Counted from the first letter of the stretch, positions 38,514 through 48,037 are shown. The stretch is DNA of 64,000 nt from Kitasatospora cineracea (GCF_003751605.1 NZ_RJVJ01000002.1:1783293-1847292), one strand, 5' to 3'. Numbers and translations: made by a program. The notes: generated by a model from the letters alone, not told the origin.

Positions 38514-39956
38514 TCAGAGGTCCAGACCGGTCAGGACCAGCACCTTCTCGAAGGTGAAGTCGTCCATCGCGTAGCGCACGCCCTCGCGGCCCACGCCGGA
38601 GTCCTTCACGCCGCCGTACGGCATCTGGTCGGCCCGGTAGGACGGCGCGTCGCCGATCACCACGCCGCCGACCTCCAGCTCGCGGTGGGCCCGGAACGCG
38701 GTCTGCACGTCGTGCGTGAACACGCCGGCCTGCAGGCCGAACGCCGAGTCGTTGACCGCGGCGAACGCCTCCTCGGTGCCCTCGACCCGGTGCAGCGACA
38801 GCACCGGGCCGAACACCTCGGCGGTGGCCAGGATGGCGTCGGCGGGCAGCTCGGCCAGCACGGTCGGGGCGTAGGCCGCGCCGTCCCGGCTGCCGCCGGT
38901 GAGCACCTTGGCGCCCTTGGCGACCGCGTCCTCGACCCAGGACTCGACGCGCCTGGCGGCGTTCTCGTCCACCAGCGGGCCGACGTCGGTGGCCTCGTCC
39001 GACGGGTCGCCGGTGACCTGGGCCCGCACCTTGGCGACGACCTTCTCCACCAGGCGGTCGTAGACGCTCGCGTCGGCGATCACCCGCTGCACCGAGATGC
39101 AGGACTGGCCGCCCTGGTAGTTGGCGAACAGCGCGATCCGGCCCGCCGCCCAGTCGAGGTCGGCCTCGGAGCTCCAGTCGGCCAGCACCACGGCCGCGGC
39201 GTTGCCGCCGAGCTCCAGGGTGACGTGCTTGCGCGGCACCGAGTCCATGATCTGGTAGCCGACCTTGTCCGAACCGGTGAACGAGATCACCGGCAGGCGC
39301 TTGTCCTGCACCAGCGCGGGCATCTTGGCGTTCTCCACCGGCAGCACGCTCCAGGAGCCGGCCGGCAGGTCGGTCTCGGCCAGGATCTCGCCCAGCACCA
39401 GGGCGGAGACGGGGGTGGCCGGGGCGGGCTTGAGGATGATCGGCGCGCCCACCGCGATCGCCGGGGCGACCTTGTGCGCCACCAGGTTCAGCGGGAAGTT
39501 GAACGGGGCGATGCCCAGCACCGCGCCGCGCGGGAAGCGCCGCACGATCGCGTACCGGCCGGTGCCGCCCGGGTCGGTGTCCAGCCGCATGGTCTCGCCG
39601 TTGGTCCGGCGGGCCTCCTCGGCGGCCCAGCGGAACACCGACACGGCCCGGCCGACCTCGCCGCGCGCCCACTTGATCGGCTTGCCGTTCTCGGCGGTGA
39701 TCAGCCGGGCGATCTCCTCGGTGCGCTCGGCCAGCCGCTTGGCGACGTGGTCCAGCGCGGCCGCCCGCTGGTGCGCCGGAGTGGCGGCGAACACCGGCAC
39801 CGCGGCGGCGGCGGCCGCGACGGCCTCCTCCACCTGCGCGTCGGTCGGCACGCTGACCTTCGCCACCAGGCTGCCGTCGTGCGGGTGGCGGACCTCGAAC
39901 TCCGCCTCGCCGCTCGCCCGCCGTCCGGCCAGCCAGAACTCCTGAGTGGTGGTCAC
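38514..39956 (-). CDS. NAD(P)-dependent aldehyde dehydrogenase
   Basis: The 480-aa product has the family hallmarks GIAPFNFPLNLVAHKVAPAI, SFTGSDKVG, LELGGN (general base Glu) and the catalytic Cys in GGQSCISVQR. GTG 39956 gives the start TTTQEFWLAG and is preceded by GGAAGGGG; GTG 39998 is longer but weaker. Neighbouring pucR-type regulator and gabT suggest oxidation of an amine-derived aldehyde, for example succinate semialdehyde or a related compound. The exact substrate cannot be read from sequence. Confidence 0.92.
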   Translation of the reverse strand: MTTTQEFWLAGRRASGEAEFEVRHPHDGSLVAKVSVPTDAQVEEAVAAAAAAVPVFAATPAHQRAAALDHVAKRLAERTEEIARLITAENGKPIKWARGEVGRAVSVFRWAAEEARRTNGETMRLDTDPGGTGRYAIVRRFPRGAVLGIAPFNFPLNLVAHKVAPAIAVGAPIILKPAPATPVSALVLGEILAETDLPAGSWSVLPVENAKMPALVQDKRLPVISFTGSDKVGYQIMDSVPRKHVTLELGGNAAAVVLADWSSEADLDWAAGRIALFANYQGGQSCISVQRVIADASVYDRLVEKVVAKVRAQVTGDPSDEATDVGPLVDENAARRVESWVEDAVAKGAKVLTGGSRDGAAYAPTVLAELPADAILATAEVFGPVLSLHRVEGTEEAFAAVNDSAFGLQAGVFTHDVQTAFRAHRELEVGGVVIGDAPSYRADQMPYGGVKDSGVGREGVRYAMDDFTFEKVLVLTGLDL

Positions 39957-40083
39957 GGTCGCACCGGCCCCTTCCCTCGAAAGACTTGTCGCCTTCACGG
40001 TAGGGCGCGGCCCCGGGGTTTCCGATTGGACGGACGGGACGAAACCGGGGGCCCGATTAGGACGCCGCGGAGGACAGTGCGGC

Positions 40084-41649
40084 CTACTCCTCGCCCGACC
40101 TGAGCGCCAGCCACAGCTCCATCCGGACGTCGGTGTCGTCCAGCGAGCGGCCCAGCAGCTCCTCGACCCGCCGCATCCGGTAGCGCAGCGTGTGCCGGTG
40201 CACGCCCAGGTCGGCCGCCGCCGCGTCCCACTGGCCGTGCCGGGAGAGCCAGGCGCGCAGCGAGGCGACCAGGTCGCCGCGGGCGGTGCGGTCGTGGTCG
40301 CGCAGCGGGCGCAGCAGGCCCTCGGCGAAGGCGGTGACCGCCTCCTCGCCGAGCAGCGGCAGCAGCGAGCCGGCGCCGACCTCCTCGTGGTCGACGGTGC
40401 GCCGGCCGCCGCGCTGGGCGACCGCCAGGGCCCGCTCGGCCTGGGCCTGCGCGGTGCCGGCCTCCTCCAGCGCGGCGGGGGCGGAGACGCCCAGCGCCAG
40501 GCCCTCGTGCTCCTCGACGGCGCCCAGGCAGGCCCGGTGCACCGAGCCGTTGTCCAGCGCGAGCACCGTCAGCCGGGGCCCGTGCGCGCCGTCCTCGCGG
40601 GACACCAGGAGCTTCTCGCCGACCTTGCCGCCGGCGTTCTCCGCCCGGTCGGCCAGCTCGCCGAGCGCCTCCGCGGCCTCCGGTCCGGGACCGGCGGCCG
40701 CCACCAGCACCCGGACGGTGCCCTCGGGCAGGCCGCCGAACAGCCCGGCGGCGACCTGCCGGGCGGTGCCGACCTCGCCGGCCAGCACCATCCGCAGCAG
40801 CGCGGCGCCCATCTTCTCCTCGGCCTGCCGCAGCTCGCGCGAGCGCTCCAGGGTGAGGGTGAGCAGCGCGACGGCGGCGTTCAGCACGTACCGCTCGGTC
40901 GGGGTGATCCGGTCCTCGGTGCCGACCGCGAGGAAGCCGCGCGGACGGCGGTCGGCGCCCAGCGACTGGACCACCACGTAGTCCTCGTCGGCGGTGTCGA
41001 TCGTCCCGGCCCGGCCCTGCAGGGCGGCGCTGGACGGGGCCGGGCGGCGGCGCAGCCGGTCCACCTCGGCGGCCAGCCGGCCGGCCCGGCGGGCGGCCCA
41101 GTCGGGGGCGACCGCGGACAGCGCGCCGGAGCCGTCGTACAGCGCGGCCCAGCCGCCGAGCCGGGCGGCCAGCCGGCGGACGATCGCGGTGGTGCCGTCC
41201 TTGCCGAGCGCGGCCCGGGTCAGCTCCTCCTGCGCCTCGAAGCTGGTGGTGACGGCCTCGTACTGCTCGGCGGCCAGCGCGGCCGAGACGGTCTTGGAGA
41301 TGGCGATGAACGGCGTCGCCTCGGGCACCCGCAGCAGCGGCAGCCCGCGCTGGGCGGCCGCCTCCACCAGGGCCTGCGGCACCTCGCTGTGCGAGAGGCC
41401 GACGCCCAGCCCGAGGCCGACCACGCCCGCGTCGGCGAGCCGGTGCACGTAGGCCTGCAGCTTGGCGGCGGCCTTGCCCAGCTTGATGCCGGTGGTGAGG
41501 AGCAGCTCGCCGCCCTCGAGGAACGGGGTGGGATCGTCCAGCTCACTGGTGTGGACCCAGCGGACGGGGCGTTCCAGGTGGTCCGCGCCGGCCAGCACCG
41601 TCAGGTGGAGCGCGGAGGTGCGGACGACGGAGGCGAGAGTGGGGGGCAT
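40084..41649 (-). CDS. PucR-family transcriptional regulator
   Basis: The 521-aa regulator has an N-terminal PucR-type sensor domain (GADHLERPVRWVHTSELDDPTPFLEGGELLLTTG interrupted here), a central GGDEF-like CdaR region and a C-terminal HTH_30 domain (AAAADLGVHRHTLRYRMRRVEELLG). Such regulators control purine, proline, GABA or other nitrogen catabolism. It is 127 bases upstream of the dehydrogenase gene on the same strand. ATG 41649 is used; the upstream 192 bases include CATAAT on the minus strand (about 41716), a -10-like element. Confidence 0.9.
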   Translation of the reverse strand: MPPTLASVVRTSALHLTVLAGADHLERPVRWVHTSELDDPTPFLEGGELLLTTGIKLGKAAAKLQAYVHRLADAGVVGLGLGVGLSHSEVPQALVEAAAQRGLPLLRVPEATPFIAISKTVSAALAAEQYEAVTTSFEAQEELTRAALGKDGTTAIVRRLAARLGGWAALYDGSGALSAVAPDWAARRAGRLAAEVDRLRRRPAPSSAALQGRAGTIDTADEDYVVVQSLGADRRPRGFLAVGTEDRITPTERYVLNAAVALLTLTLERSRELRQAEEKMGAALLRMVLAGEVGTARQVAAGLFGGLPEGTVRVLVAAAGPGPEAAEALGELADRAENAGGKVGEKLLVSREDGAHGPRLTVLALDNGSVHRACLGAVEEHEGLALGVSAPAALEEAGTAQAQAERALAVAQRGGRRTVDHEEVGAGSLLPLLGEEAVTAFAEGLLRPLRDHDRTARGDLVASLRAWLSRHGQWDAAAADLGVHRHTLRYRMRRVEELLGRSLDDTDVRMELWLALRSGEE

Positions 41650-41841
41650 GGCACCTTCGGTGGTTCGACCTGGCTGCGCCGTTGCGACCGGGCGAGTGAG
41701 GGTTCTCCCCCCATTATGGACGCTCCGGACAACCCGGAGTGCCGAAATCCGCCGGTCCGTAGCTTCTGCGTTGCCGGGCGCCGGGCGGACGGCCGCCGGA
41801 CGCCCCGTCCGGCGGCCCCCCGTCCCGCCGCCCGGCCGGGC

Positions 41842-43857
41842 TCAGTGCCGCAGGTCGACCAGCAGCGGCGGCACCTGTTCCCCCGTCACCGAGGTCAGCG
41901 AGATCACCGCGTGCCCCGACGGCAGCGCGTGCGCCAGGTCGGACGGCGACCAGCGGTGCCGCTCGACGTCCCGGGTGGTGATCGACTCGGTCTGCGCGGT
42001 GGTGCCGGACAGCGCCTTGCGAACCAGCCGCCCGGCCCGGCGAACCGTTCCTCCGGAGGTGTCCGGGACGTGCGTGACCGCGGTCTCCCGGACCAGGTGG
42101 GTGCCCCACGCCTCGGAGAACAGCCGCCCGTCCCAGGGCGCGATGCCGGGGAACGCCATCCGGTTGCCGACCGCGCCGAACAGCGGCGCGCGCAGCGCCT
42201 CCGGCAGGTCGGACAGCGTGCGCAGCAGCAGCAGCACGCCCGCGTTGGCGCCGCGCAGCCGCTGCACGCCGCGGATCGCCTGCGCGTCCACGGCCGCGGT
42301 GGCGTCGTCCAGCACCATCCCGGCGAACAGCTCGCGGTCGCGCCGGTCGGCGGCGGCCTGGGTGAACTGGCCCAGCAGCAGCCGCGACAGGATCCGGGCG
42401 GCCTCCGGGTGGCTGCGCTCGGGCAGCTTCACCCGCACCCGCAGCGGGTGCTCCAGCGCCCGCATGGCGAACGCCGGCTTGGCGTCCGGGCCGCCGGAGA
42501 ACCCGGCCGCCAGCGCGGGCCGGTCCAGCAGCGCCAGCCGGTCCGCGAGCAGCGCGCCCGGGTCGTCGGCCCGGCCGTGCATCCGCTCGCGCTGCTGCAG
42601 GTCCGCCTCGAACTCCGGCCGCCGGCCCGACTTCTGCAGCCGCTCGCCGAGCTCCGCCCAGCCCTCCGCGTCCCCCGCCAGCAGCGCCCGCAGCGCCCGC
42701 ACCCCCGGGTAGCCGCCGTACGCCGCCCGGTACGGCCCGACCACCTGCTGCATCGCGGCCCGGGCGCTCTCCGCGCGCGGCGCCAGCTCGTCCGGCAGCA
42801 GCGCGTCCGCCAACCGGGCCGCCGCCTCGTCCGAGTGCGGCGCCGCCCCGTACAGGTCCAGGCCGTACGGGGCGGCCGGGTCGCCGGGGGCGATCACCAC
42901 GTCGTACCAGTCGTCCGGCCCGAGGTCCGCGTCGGACGCGCCGACCACCACCGCGCAGGCCGCGCCCGCCAGCGCCTGCAGGCACAGCGCCTCCGCGACC
43001 GGACGGGCCAGCGAGGCGGTCTTGCCGGTGCCGGCCGGACCGACCGCGAGCAGCGAGGTGCCCAGCACCCGCGGGTCCAGCGCGAACCCGGCGTTCCGGT
43101 GCCCGACCGGGTTCTTCGGCACGTCCTGCGCCGTCCCCAGCCGCACCTGGCGCACCAGCAGGTCGTGCCGCGCCGCCCGCCCGCCCGGCAGGTCCCGCTG
43201 CTCCGACGGGTGCGCGCACGCCGCCGCGCCCCGGGCCGCCACCTGCGCCGCGAACTCCTGCCACGCGGCCGGGTCGCTCCCCACCGTCCGCCACGCCTGG
43301 TGCAGCCGCACGTAGTCCACGTCCCCGACCGCCTCCCCCTCCAGCCGGCGCACCACGTCCCCGGCCGGCCGCAGCTCGGCCCACACGTCGACGACGGGGG
43401 CCTGCTCGGGGGCGGGGGGCACCTCGGTGACGGTGCGGGAGAGCAGCGGGAGCAGGAATCGGCGGCCGACCTCGCGCCAGCGGCCCATCCGGCCGAAGAT
43501 CCAGATCAGCAGGGTTGCGGCGATCACCCCCAGCAGCAGGGCGATCGGGTTGGCGAGCGCGCTGGTGAGCTGGGTGCCCAGGCCGACGGCCTGCATGAGG
43601 AACACCTCGGCCTCGACCACGTACCGGTACAGGACGAGGGCCACCAGCAGGTTCAGCGCCGCCCGCAGCAGCAGCGGCCCCGCCGGGGTCCCGGCCTGTT
43701 CGGCGGCCTTCGGGTCGTGCGGGGTGTGGTGCTGGCGGTAGATGCCGGGGGCGGCTTCGGGGCGGGGGGCGGTGGCCCAGGTGGGGAGGTGGAAGGGGGT
43801 GCGGGGCGGGGGGAGACGGGGGTGGGTGTGCTGGGTTCTCGCGTCGTTCAGTTCCAC
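41842..43857 (-). CDS. Membrane-anchored TraG/VirD4-like ATPase
   Basis: The 671-aa product resembles type IV coupling proteins. It has a Pro/His-rich N-terminus, two membrane helices (about 62-82 and 100-121), then an ATPase core with Walker A GPAGTGKT (273-280) and Walker B GMVLDDATA. RLRGANAGVLLLLRTL and FSEAWGTHLV follow. The central acidic-helical insertion (about 330-440) is unusual. GTG 43857 has AGGAGGGG upstream. No relaxase, integrase or other transfer gene is next to it. It may be a domesticated transfer ATPase or an unrecognised secretion or DNA-translocation motor. It is divergent from gabT. Confidence 0.7.
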   Translation of the reverse strand: MELNDARTQHTHPRLPPPRTPFHLPTWATAPRPEAAPGIYRQHHTPHDPKAAEQAGTPAGPLLLRAALNLLVALVLYRYVVEAEVFLMQAVGLGTQLTSALANPIALLLGVIAATLLIWIFGRMGRWREVGRRFLLPLLSRTVTEVPPAPEQAPVVDVWAELRPAGDVVRRLEGEAVGDVDYVRLHQAWRTVGSDPAAWQEFAAQVAARGAAACAHPSEQRDLPGGRAARHDLLVRQVRLGTAQDVPKNPVGHRNAGFALDPRVLGTSLLAVGPAGTGKTASLARPVAEALCLQALAGAACAVVVGASDADLGPDDWYDVVIAPGDPAAPYGLDLYGAAPHSDEAAARLADALLPDELAPRAESARAAMQQVVGPYRAAYGGYPGVRALRALLAGDAEGWAELGERLQKSGRRPEFEADLQQRERMHGRADDPGALLADRLALLDRPALAAGFSGGPDAKPAFAMRALEHPLRVRVKLPERSHPEAARILSRLLLGQFTQAAADRRDRELFAGMVLDDATAAVDAQAIRGVQRLRGANAGVLLLLRTLSDLPEALRAPLFGAVGNRMAFPGIAPWDGRLFSEAWGTHLVRETAVTHVPDTSGGTVRRAGRLVRKALSGTTAQTESITTRDVERHRWSPSDLAHALPSGHAVISLTSVTGEQVPPLLVDLRH

Positions 43858-44077
43858 TTCGGGCCCCTCCTACGTTGCCGGCGGTGCCATACCCGCATCG
43901 CCGTCCCACCGACACACCCGGGGGCCAATGTAGTGGAGTGCGCGGGCGCGCAGCCGATCTTCGGCCACTGGCCGCGTCGGACAACTGGGACGGCCCAGCA
44001 GTACCGAGTGGCGCATGCCCGGGCCGCGCGGCCGGTCGTAGCCTGCGGTTACCGCGTCAAGAACTTGGAGAAGACAG

Positions 44078-45433
44078 ATGAGCGCTGCAACTCCGCTCCC
44101 GCAGGAGCGCCGCCTGGTCACCGCGATCCCCGGCCCGAAGTCGCAGGAGCTGCAGGCCCGCAAGCTCGGCGCGGTGCCGGCGGGCGTGGGCACCACGCTG
44201 CCGGTGTACGTGTCGCGGGCCGGCGGCGGCGTGCTGGAGGACGTGGACGGCAACAGCCTGATCGACTTCGGCTCGGGCATCGCCGTGACGAACGTGGGCA
44301 ACAGCGCCGCGGCGGTGGTGGCGCGGGCGACCGAGCAGCTGGCCGCGTTCACGCACACCTGTTTCATGGTGACCCCGTACGAGGGCTACGTGGCGGTGGC
44401 GGAGCAGCTGAACGAGCTGACCCCGGGCGACCACGACAAGCGCACCGCGCTGTTCAACTCGGGTGCGGAGGCGGTGGAGAACGCGGTGAAGATCGCCCGC
44501 GCCTACACCAAGCGGACCGCCGTGGTGGTGTTCGACCACGGCTACCACGGCCGCACCAACCTGACCATGGGCCTGACGGCGAAGAACATGCCGTACAAGC
44601 AGGGCTTCGGCCCGTTCGCGCCGGAGATCTACCGGGTGCCGGTGGCGTACCCGTACCGCTGGCTGACGGGTGCGGAGAACTGCGCCGCCGAGGCGGCCGC
44701 GCAGGCGATCGAGGTCATCACGAAGCAGATCGGCGCGGAGAACGTCGCGGCGGTCATCATCGAGCCGATCCAGGGCGAGGGCGGCTTCATCGAGCCGGCC
44801 AAGGGCTTCCTGCCGGCGATCGCGGAGTTCGCGAAGGCGAACGGGATCGTGTTCGTGGCGGACGAGATCCAGACCGGTTTCTGCCGCACCGGCCAGTGGT
44901 TCGCGTGCGAGGACGAGGGCGTCGTCCCGGACCTGATCACCACGGCGAAGGGCATCGCCGGCGGTCTGCCGCTGGCGGCGGTGACCGGCCGGGCCGAGAT
45001 CATGGACGCCGCGCACTCGGGCGGCCTGGGCGGCACCTACGGCGGCAACCCGGTGGCCTGCGCGGCCGCGCTGGGTGCGATCGAGACCATGAGGTCCGAG
45101 GACCTGAACGGCAAGGCGCAGCGGATCGGCGAGGTCATGCTGGGCCGGCTGCGGGCGATGCAGGAGAAGTTCGCCGACTCGGACCGGGTGCGCATCGGCG
45201 AGGTCCGCGGCCGCGGCGCGATGATCGCGGTGGAGCTGGTGAAGCCGGGCGGCAAGGAGCCGGACCCGGCGGCGACCGCGGCGATCGCCAAGGCCTGCCA
45301 CGCGGAGGGCCTGGTGGTGCTGACCGCCGGCACCTACGGCAACGTGCTGCGCTTCCTGCCGCCGCTGGTGATCCCGGAGCACCTGCTGGCCGAGGGCCTG
45401 GACATCCTGGAGTCGGCCTTCGCGGGCGTCTGA
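44078..45433 (+). CDS. gabT: 4-aminobutyrate aminotransferase
   Basis: A class-III PLP aminotransferase that moves the GABA amino group to 2-oxoglutarate. The 451-aa product has NSGAEAVENAVKIAR, YHGRTNLTMGLT, DEIQTGFCRTG and the PLP lysine K291 in TTAKGIAGGLPLA. ATG 44078 follows GGAGAAGACAG. The adjoining dehydrogenase and PucR-type genes make a GABA or polyamine catabolic module, with gabT transcribed in the opposite direction. Confidence 0.95.
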   Translation: MSAATPLPQERRLVTAIPGPKSQELQARKLGAVPAGVGTTLPVYVSRAGGGVLEDVDGNSLIDFGSGIAVTNVGNSAAAVVARATEQLAAFTHTCFMVTPYEGYVAVAEQLNELTPGDHDKRTALFNSGAEAVENAVKIARAYTKRTAVVVFDHGYHGRTNLTMGLTAKNMPYKQGFGPFAPEIYRVPVAYPYRWLTGAENCAAEAAAQAIEVITKQIGAENVAAVIIEPIQGEGGFIEPAKGFLPAIAEFAKANGIVFVADEIQTGFCRTGQWFACEDEGVVPDLITTAKGIAGGLPLAAVTGRAEIMDAAHSGGLGGTYGGNPVACAAALGAIETMRSEDLNGKAQRIGEVMLGRLRAMQEKFADSDRVRIGEVRGRGAMIAVELVKPGGKEPDPAATAAIAKACHAEGLVVLTAGTYGNVLRFLPPLVIPEHLLAEGLDILESAFAGV

Positions 45434-45469
45434 TTCCCGCCGGTTCCGGCCGGGAACCGCTGGTGGGCG

Positions 45470-45511
45470 GCGCGGGGGCGGGGCGGGACGGGTCCCGCCC
45501 CGCCCCCGCGC
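45470..45511 (+). terminator. Terminator after gabT
   Basis: A 20-bp perfect GC stem, 45470-45489 with 45492-45511, with only two unpaired bases at the tip (a four-base loop in practice). It lies 37 bases past the stop. Confidence 0.9.
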
Positions 45512-45621
45512 GTCCGGCCGTCCGCCGGGCGGGTGGAGGTCGCGCCGCCGGTGGTGAAGATGCTGTGCACGATGGCCGGTCCGCCGTTCCCCGCCCCGGC
45601 TTTGACGTACTGTCATCACAG

Positions 45622-46437
45622 ATGGACAGCGAACCGCACGCACTGCCCACAACTCCGTCCGCCGCCGAGGCGGACGCACCGGAACGATCGACCGGCCGTC
45701 CCGCCCACACCCCCCGGGCCGCACGGCGCGGCGATCACCTTGGCCGCCCCGGAGCTCTCCCCCCTGCTCCGGGGCGGCCGATTTTTGCTGTCCTGGCCAT
45801 GTCACTGGCGGTGCTGCTGGCCGCGGTCTCCTGGCAGGTCGCGGTGGACGGGCCGCTGCTGGGGCTGGACACGGCGGTGCGCGACGGGGTGCGGGAGGCC
45901 CGCGGGGCGATCGGCTCGACGCTGCTGAACCACCTGGGCGTGGCGCTGTCCGACCTGGGCGGCGGGACGGTGGCGGTCCCGGTGCTGCTGGGGTGCGCGG
46001 GCCTGGCGGCCTGGCTGGCCCGGCGCGGCGGGCGGCCGCGCTGGTGGGTGCCGGTGCCGGTGGCGACGGTGGCCGCGGTGCTGGTCCCGCTGCTGGTGGT
46101 GCCCGCGAAGATCTGGTTCGCCCGCCCGGGCCCGTACGGGGCGCCGCTGGCCGGGGACCAGTGGGGCTGGTACCCGTCGGGCCACACGGCGACCTCCTCG
46201 ATCGCGTACGGGACGGCGGCGCTGCTGCTGGCCCGGGTGCTGCCGGTGGTGGCGGGGCGGCGGCTGGGCGCGGCGTGCGCGCTGGTCTGCCTGGGGGTGG
46301 GGGCGGGGCTGGTGTGGAGCGACTTCCACTGGCTGCTGGACGTAGTGGCGAGCTGGTGCCTGTCCGGCCTGCTGCTGCTCGGGCTGCGACTGCTGCTGCC
46401 GCGCCTGCTGCCCGACCGGCCGGACTCCGCCTCCTGA
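45622..46437 (+). CDS. PAP2-superfamily membrane phosphatase
   Basis: The 271-aa product has a polar, Pro/Arg-rich N-terminus and about five membrane helices. The three-part PAP2 motif is seen as KIWFARPGP, YPSGHTATSS and SDFHWLLDVVAS. It probably dephosphorylates a lipid diphosphate or phosphatidate. ATG 45622 (MDSEPHALP) is possible but has no ribosome site; ATG 45799 (MSLAVLLAAV) would remove the disordered N-terminus. Confidence 0.85.
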   Translation: MDSEPHALPTTPSAAEADAPERSTGRPAHTPRAARRGDHLGRPGALPPAPGRPIFAVLAMSLAVLLAAVSWQVAVDGPLLGLDTAVRDGVREARGAIGSTLLNHLGVALSDLGGGTVAVPVLLGCAGLAAWLARRGGRPRWWVPVPVATVAAVLVPLLVVPAKIWFARPGPYGAPLAGDQWGWYPSGHTATSSIAYGTAALLLARVLPVVAGRRLGAACALVCLGVGAGLVWSDFHWLLDVVASWCLSGLLLLGLRLLLPRLLPDRPDSAS

Positions 46438-46537
46438 CGCCCCGTCAGCCCCCGTTTCGGTCCAGACCATTGACGCCCCTGCGGCCCGCGCGCACCCTGT
46501 TCCCCACCCTTCAGCACGCGATCGCCGGGAGGCGGAT

Positions 46538-47641
46538 GTGCGTTCCCCAGTCATGCCCATGACGCGTTTCTCGGTGGCGGCCTCGCTGCTGGCCCTGGCC
46601 GTGACGGCCCTGCCGGCCCAGGGCGCGACCGCGGCGGCGGCCGCGCCGGTGCAGGTGTACGGGGCCTGGCACTGCAGCGACGACGCCTGCACCTGGGCGA
46701 AGGTCCGCGACCCGGCCGCCTTCGACGCCGCCAACCACTGGCTGGTGGACCGCGGCGACGGCCGCCCCTCGGTGAACGTGGTGGTGCTGAGCTTCGTCAA
46801 CCCGCTGCGGCTGCTGAACGGCACCACCGACGCCGGGAACGCCGCCGGGGTGCCGGTGGGCATGAACCAGCAGGTGGTGGACTACTTCACGGCGCACGGC
46901 GTCCGGGTGATGCTCTCCATCGGCGGCATCACCTACACCGGCGACTGGGACACCGCGCTGGCCCAGAACGGCACCCTGCTCGGCCAGAAAGCAGCGGCGC
47001 TGGCGAGCAAGCTCGGCGTGGGCATCGAGATCGACTACGAGAACAGCAACAGTCCGAACCTGACCGGCCTGCAGGCGTTCGTGGACGCCTACCGGGCCGC
47101 CCACCCGTACGACGCCTCCGGCACGGACCCGACCGCCCGGCTGACCATCGACGTGGCGGCCGGGGACCGCTGGCTGATCGGCATCGACCAGTACGCCACC
47201 GCGCACTGGCTGACCACGGCGAACCCGGTGCTGGACTACGCCAACGCGATGGTGCCCAGCAAGCAGCCGTCCGCCTCCTCGGCGGTCGCCAACTGGCAGG
47301 AGCACCTGGACGGCAAGCCCACCTACAACCCGGCGATCCCGCCGCTGGCCCCGGCGAAGTTCACCGGCAGCCTGTACATCGCGGAGGGCTCGCAGGTCCG
47401 CCCGGAGTGCAACAACTTCGCGAACTCGGCGCAGAAGGCCACCGGCAGCTGGGTGCGCAGCGCCGCACCGAACGGGGCGGGGGCCACGGCCGGGCTGCTG
47501 GGCTTCATGTTCTGGGCGGCCGAGAAGCCGTCCACCCGGGGCGTGACCACCGCGCCGCCGAACAGCTGCGAGGGCGGGGTCGGCGCGGGCGCCACCGCGT
47601 TCGACGTGCCGGTGCCGATGCCCCCGCTGCGGCAGGGCTGA
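46538..47641 (+). CDS. Secreted GH18-like glycosidase
   Basis: The 367-aa protein has a signal peptide (MTRFSVAASLLALAVTALPA) and a glycoside hydrolase 18 barrel. The substrate-side motif is VRVMLSIGGITYTGDWD. The catalytic motif, normally DGxDxDxE, reads VGIEIDYE: the proton-donor Glu and the third Asp remain, but the first Asp is Val and the second is Glu. It may act on chitin or a related glycan, or be weakened or specialised. GTG 46538 has GGGAGG six bases before it. Confidence 0.85.
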   Translation: MRSPVMPMTRFSVAASLLALAVTALPAQGATAAAAAPVQVYGAWHCSDDACTWAKVRDPAAFDAANHWLVDRGDGRPSVNVVVLSFVNPLRLLNGTTDAGNAAGVPVGMNQQVVDYFTAHGVRVMLSIGGITYTGDWDTALAQNGTLLGQKAAALASKLGVGIEIDYENSNSPNLTGLQAFVDAYRAAHPYDASGTDPTARLTIDVAAGDRWLIGIDQYATAHWLTTANPVLDYANAMVPSKQPSASSAVANWQEHLDGKPTYNPAIPPLAPAKFTGSLYIAEGSQVRPECNNFANSAQKATGSWVRSAAPNGAGATAGLLGFMFWAAEKPSTRGVTTAPPNSCEGGVGAGATAFDVPVPMPPLRQG

Positions 47642-47656
47642 GCGGCCCCGGGGCGG

Positions 47657-47989
47657 TCAGCCCTCCTCGCCGGTGAGGCGCTGGACGGTGCCGGCCGCGC
47701 CGCTCTCGCGCTGCCAGGCGACGACCAGCTCGTCGCGGGTGCCGAAGCGGACCAGGTGGCGGCCGACCACGTCCTCCAGCTGGTCGAGGCTCTCCTCGGC
47801 GCCCTCGACGGCGAGCAGCAGCGCGCCGTCCTCGGCGGTGAGCTCGGCCCGGCCGGCGCCGAAGGCGAGCGAGCCGCGGCCGGTCTCCTCCGACCACTCG
47901 GCGGGGACCTTGCGGCCCATGTGGGCGGCGAGCTGCTTGGCGTAGCGGGCGGGGCGGTCGGTGGTGACGCGGGCGGTGGAGCGGGCCAC
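47657..47989 (-). CDS. DUF2218-domain protein
   Basis: The 110-aa soluble protein matches the DUF2218 pattern (TDRPARYAKQLAAHMGRK, ...LLLAVEGAEESLDQLEDVVGRHLVRFG). In actinobacteria this family often lies near iron-uptake genes. GTG 47989 is used. An iron-box-like dyad 30 bases upstream fits control by a DtxR/DmdR-type repressor. The function is unknown. Confidence 0.85.
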   Translation of the reverse strand: MARSTARVTTDRPARYAKQLAAHMGRKVPAEWSEETGRGSLAFGAGRAELTAEDGALLLAVEGAEESLDQLEDVVGRHLVRFGTRDELVVAWQRESGAAGTVQRLTGEEG

Positions 47990-48018
47990 GGCGGACTCCT
48001 CGAGTCGAAGGCACGGAT

Positions 48019-48037
48019 GACTTAGGTTGCCCTAAGC
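48019..48037. promoter_or_regulatory. Probable iron box (DmdR/IdeR-type operator)
   Basis: CTTAGGTTGCCCTAAG at 48021-48036 is a perfect six-base inverted repeat and resembles the DtxR-family consensus TTAGGTTAGGCTNACCTAA. It lies in the gap between the divergent DUF2218 and MarR genes, closer to the former. Confidence 0.65.

Noticed and set aside
43875..44081. 68-aa open frame ending at the gabT start (TGA overlapping ATG)
   Set aside because: It has no ribosome site or recognisable motif, and the overlap is likely by chance.
39946..46437. 2163-aa plus-strand open frame
   Set aside because: A GC-rich shadow running antisense to pucR and the TraG-like gene and through gabT. Only its last part (from 45622) is a real gene, the PAP2 phosphatase.
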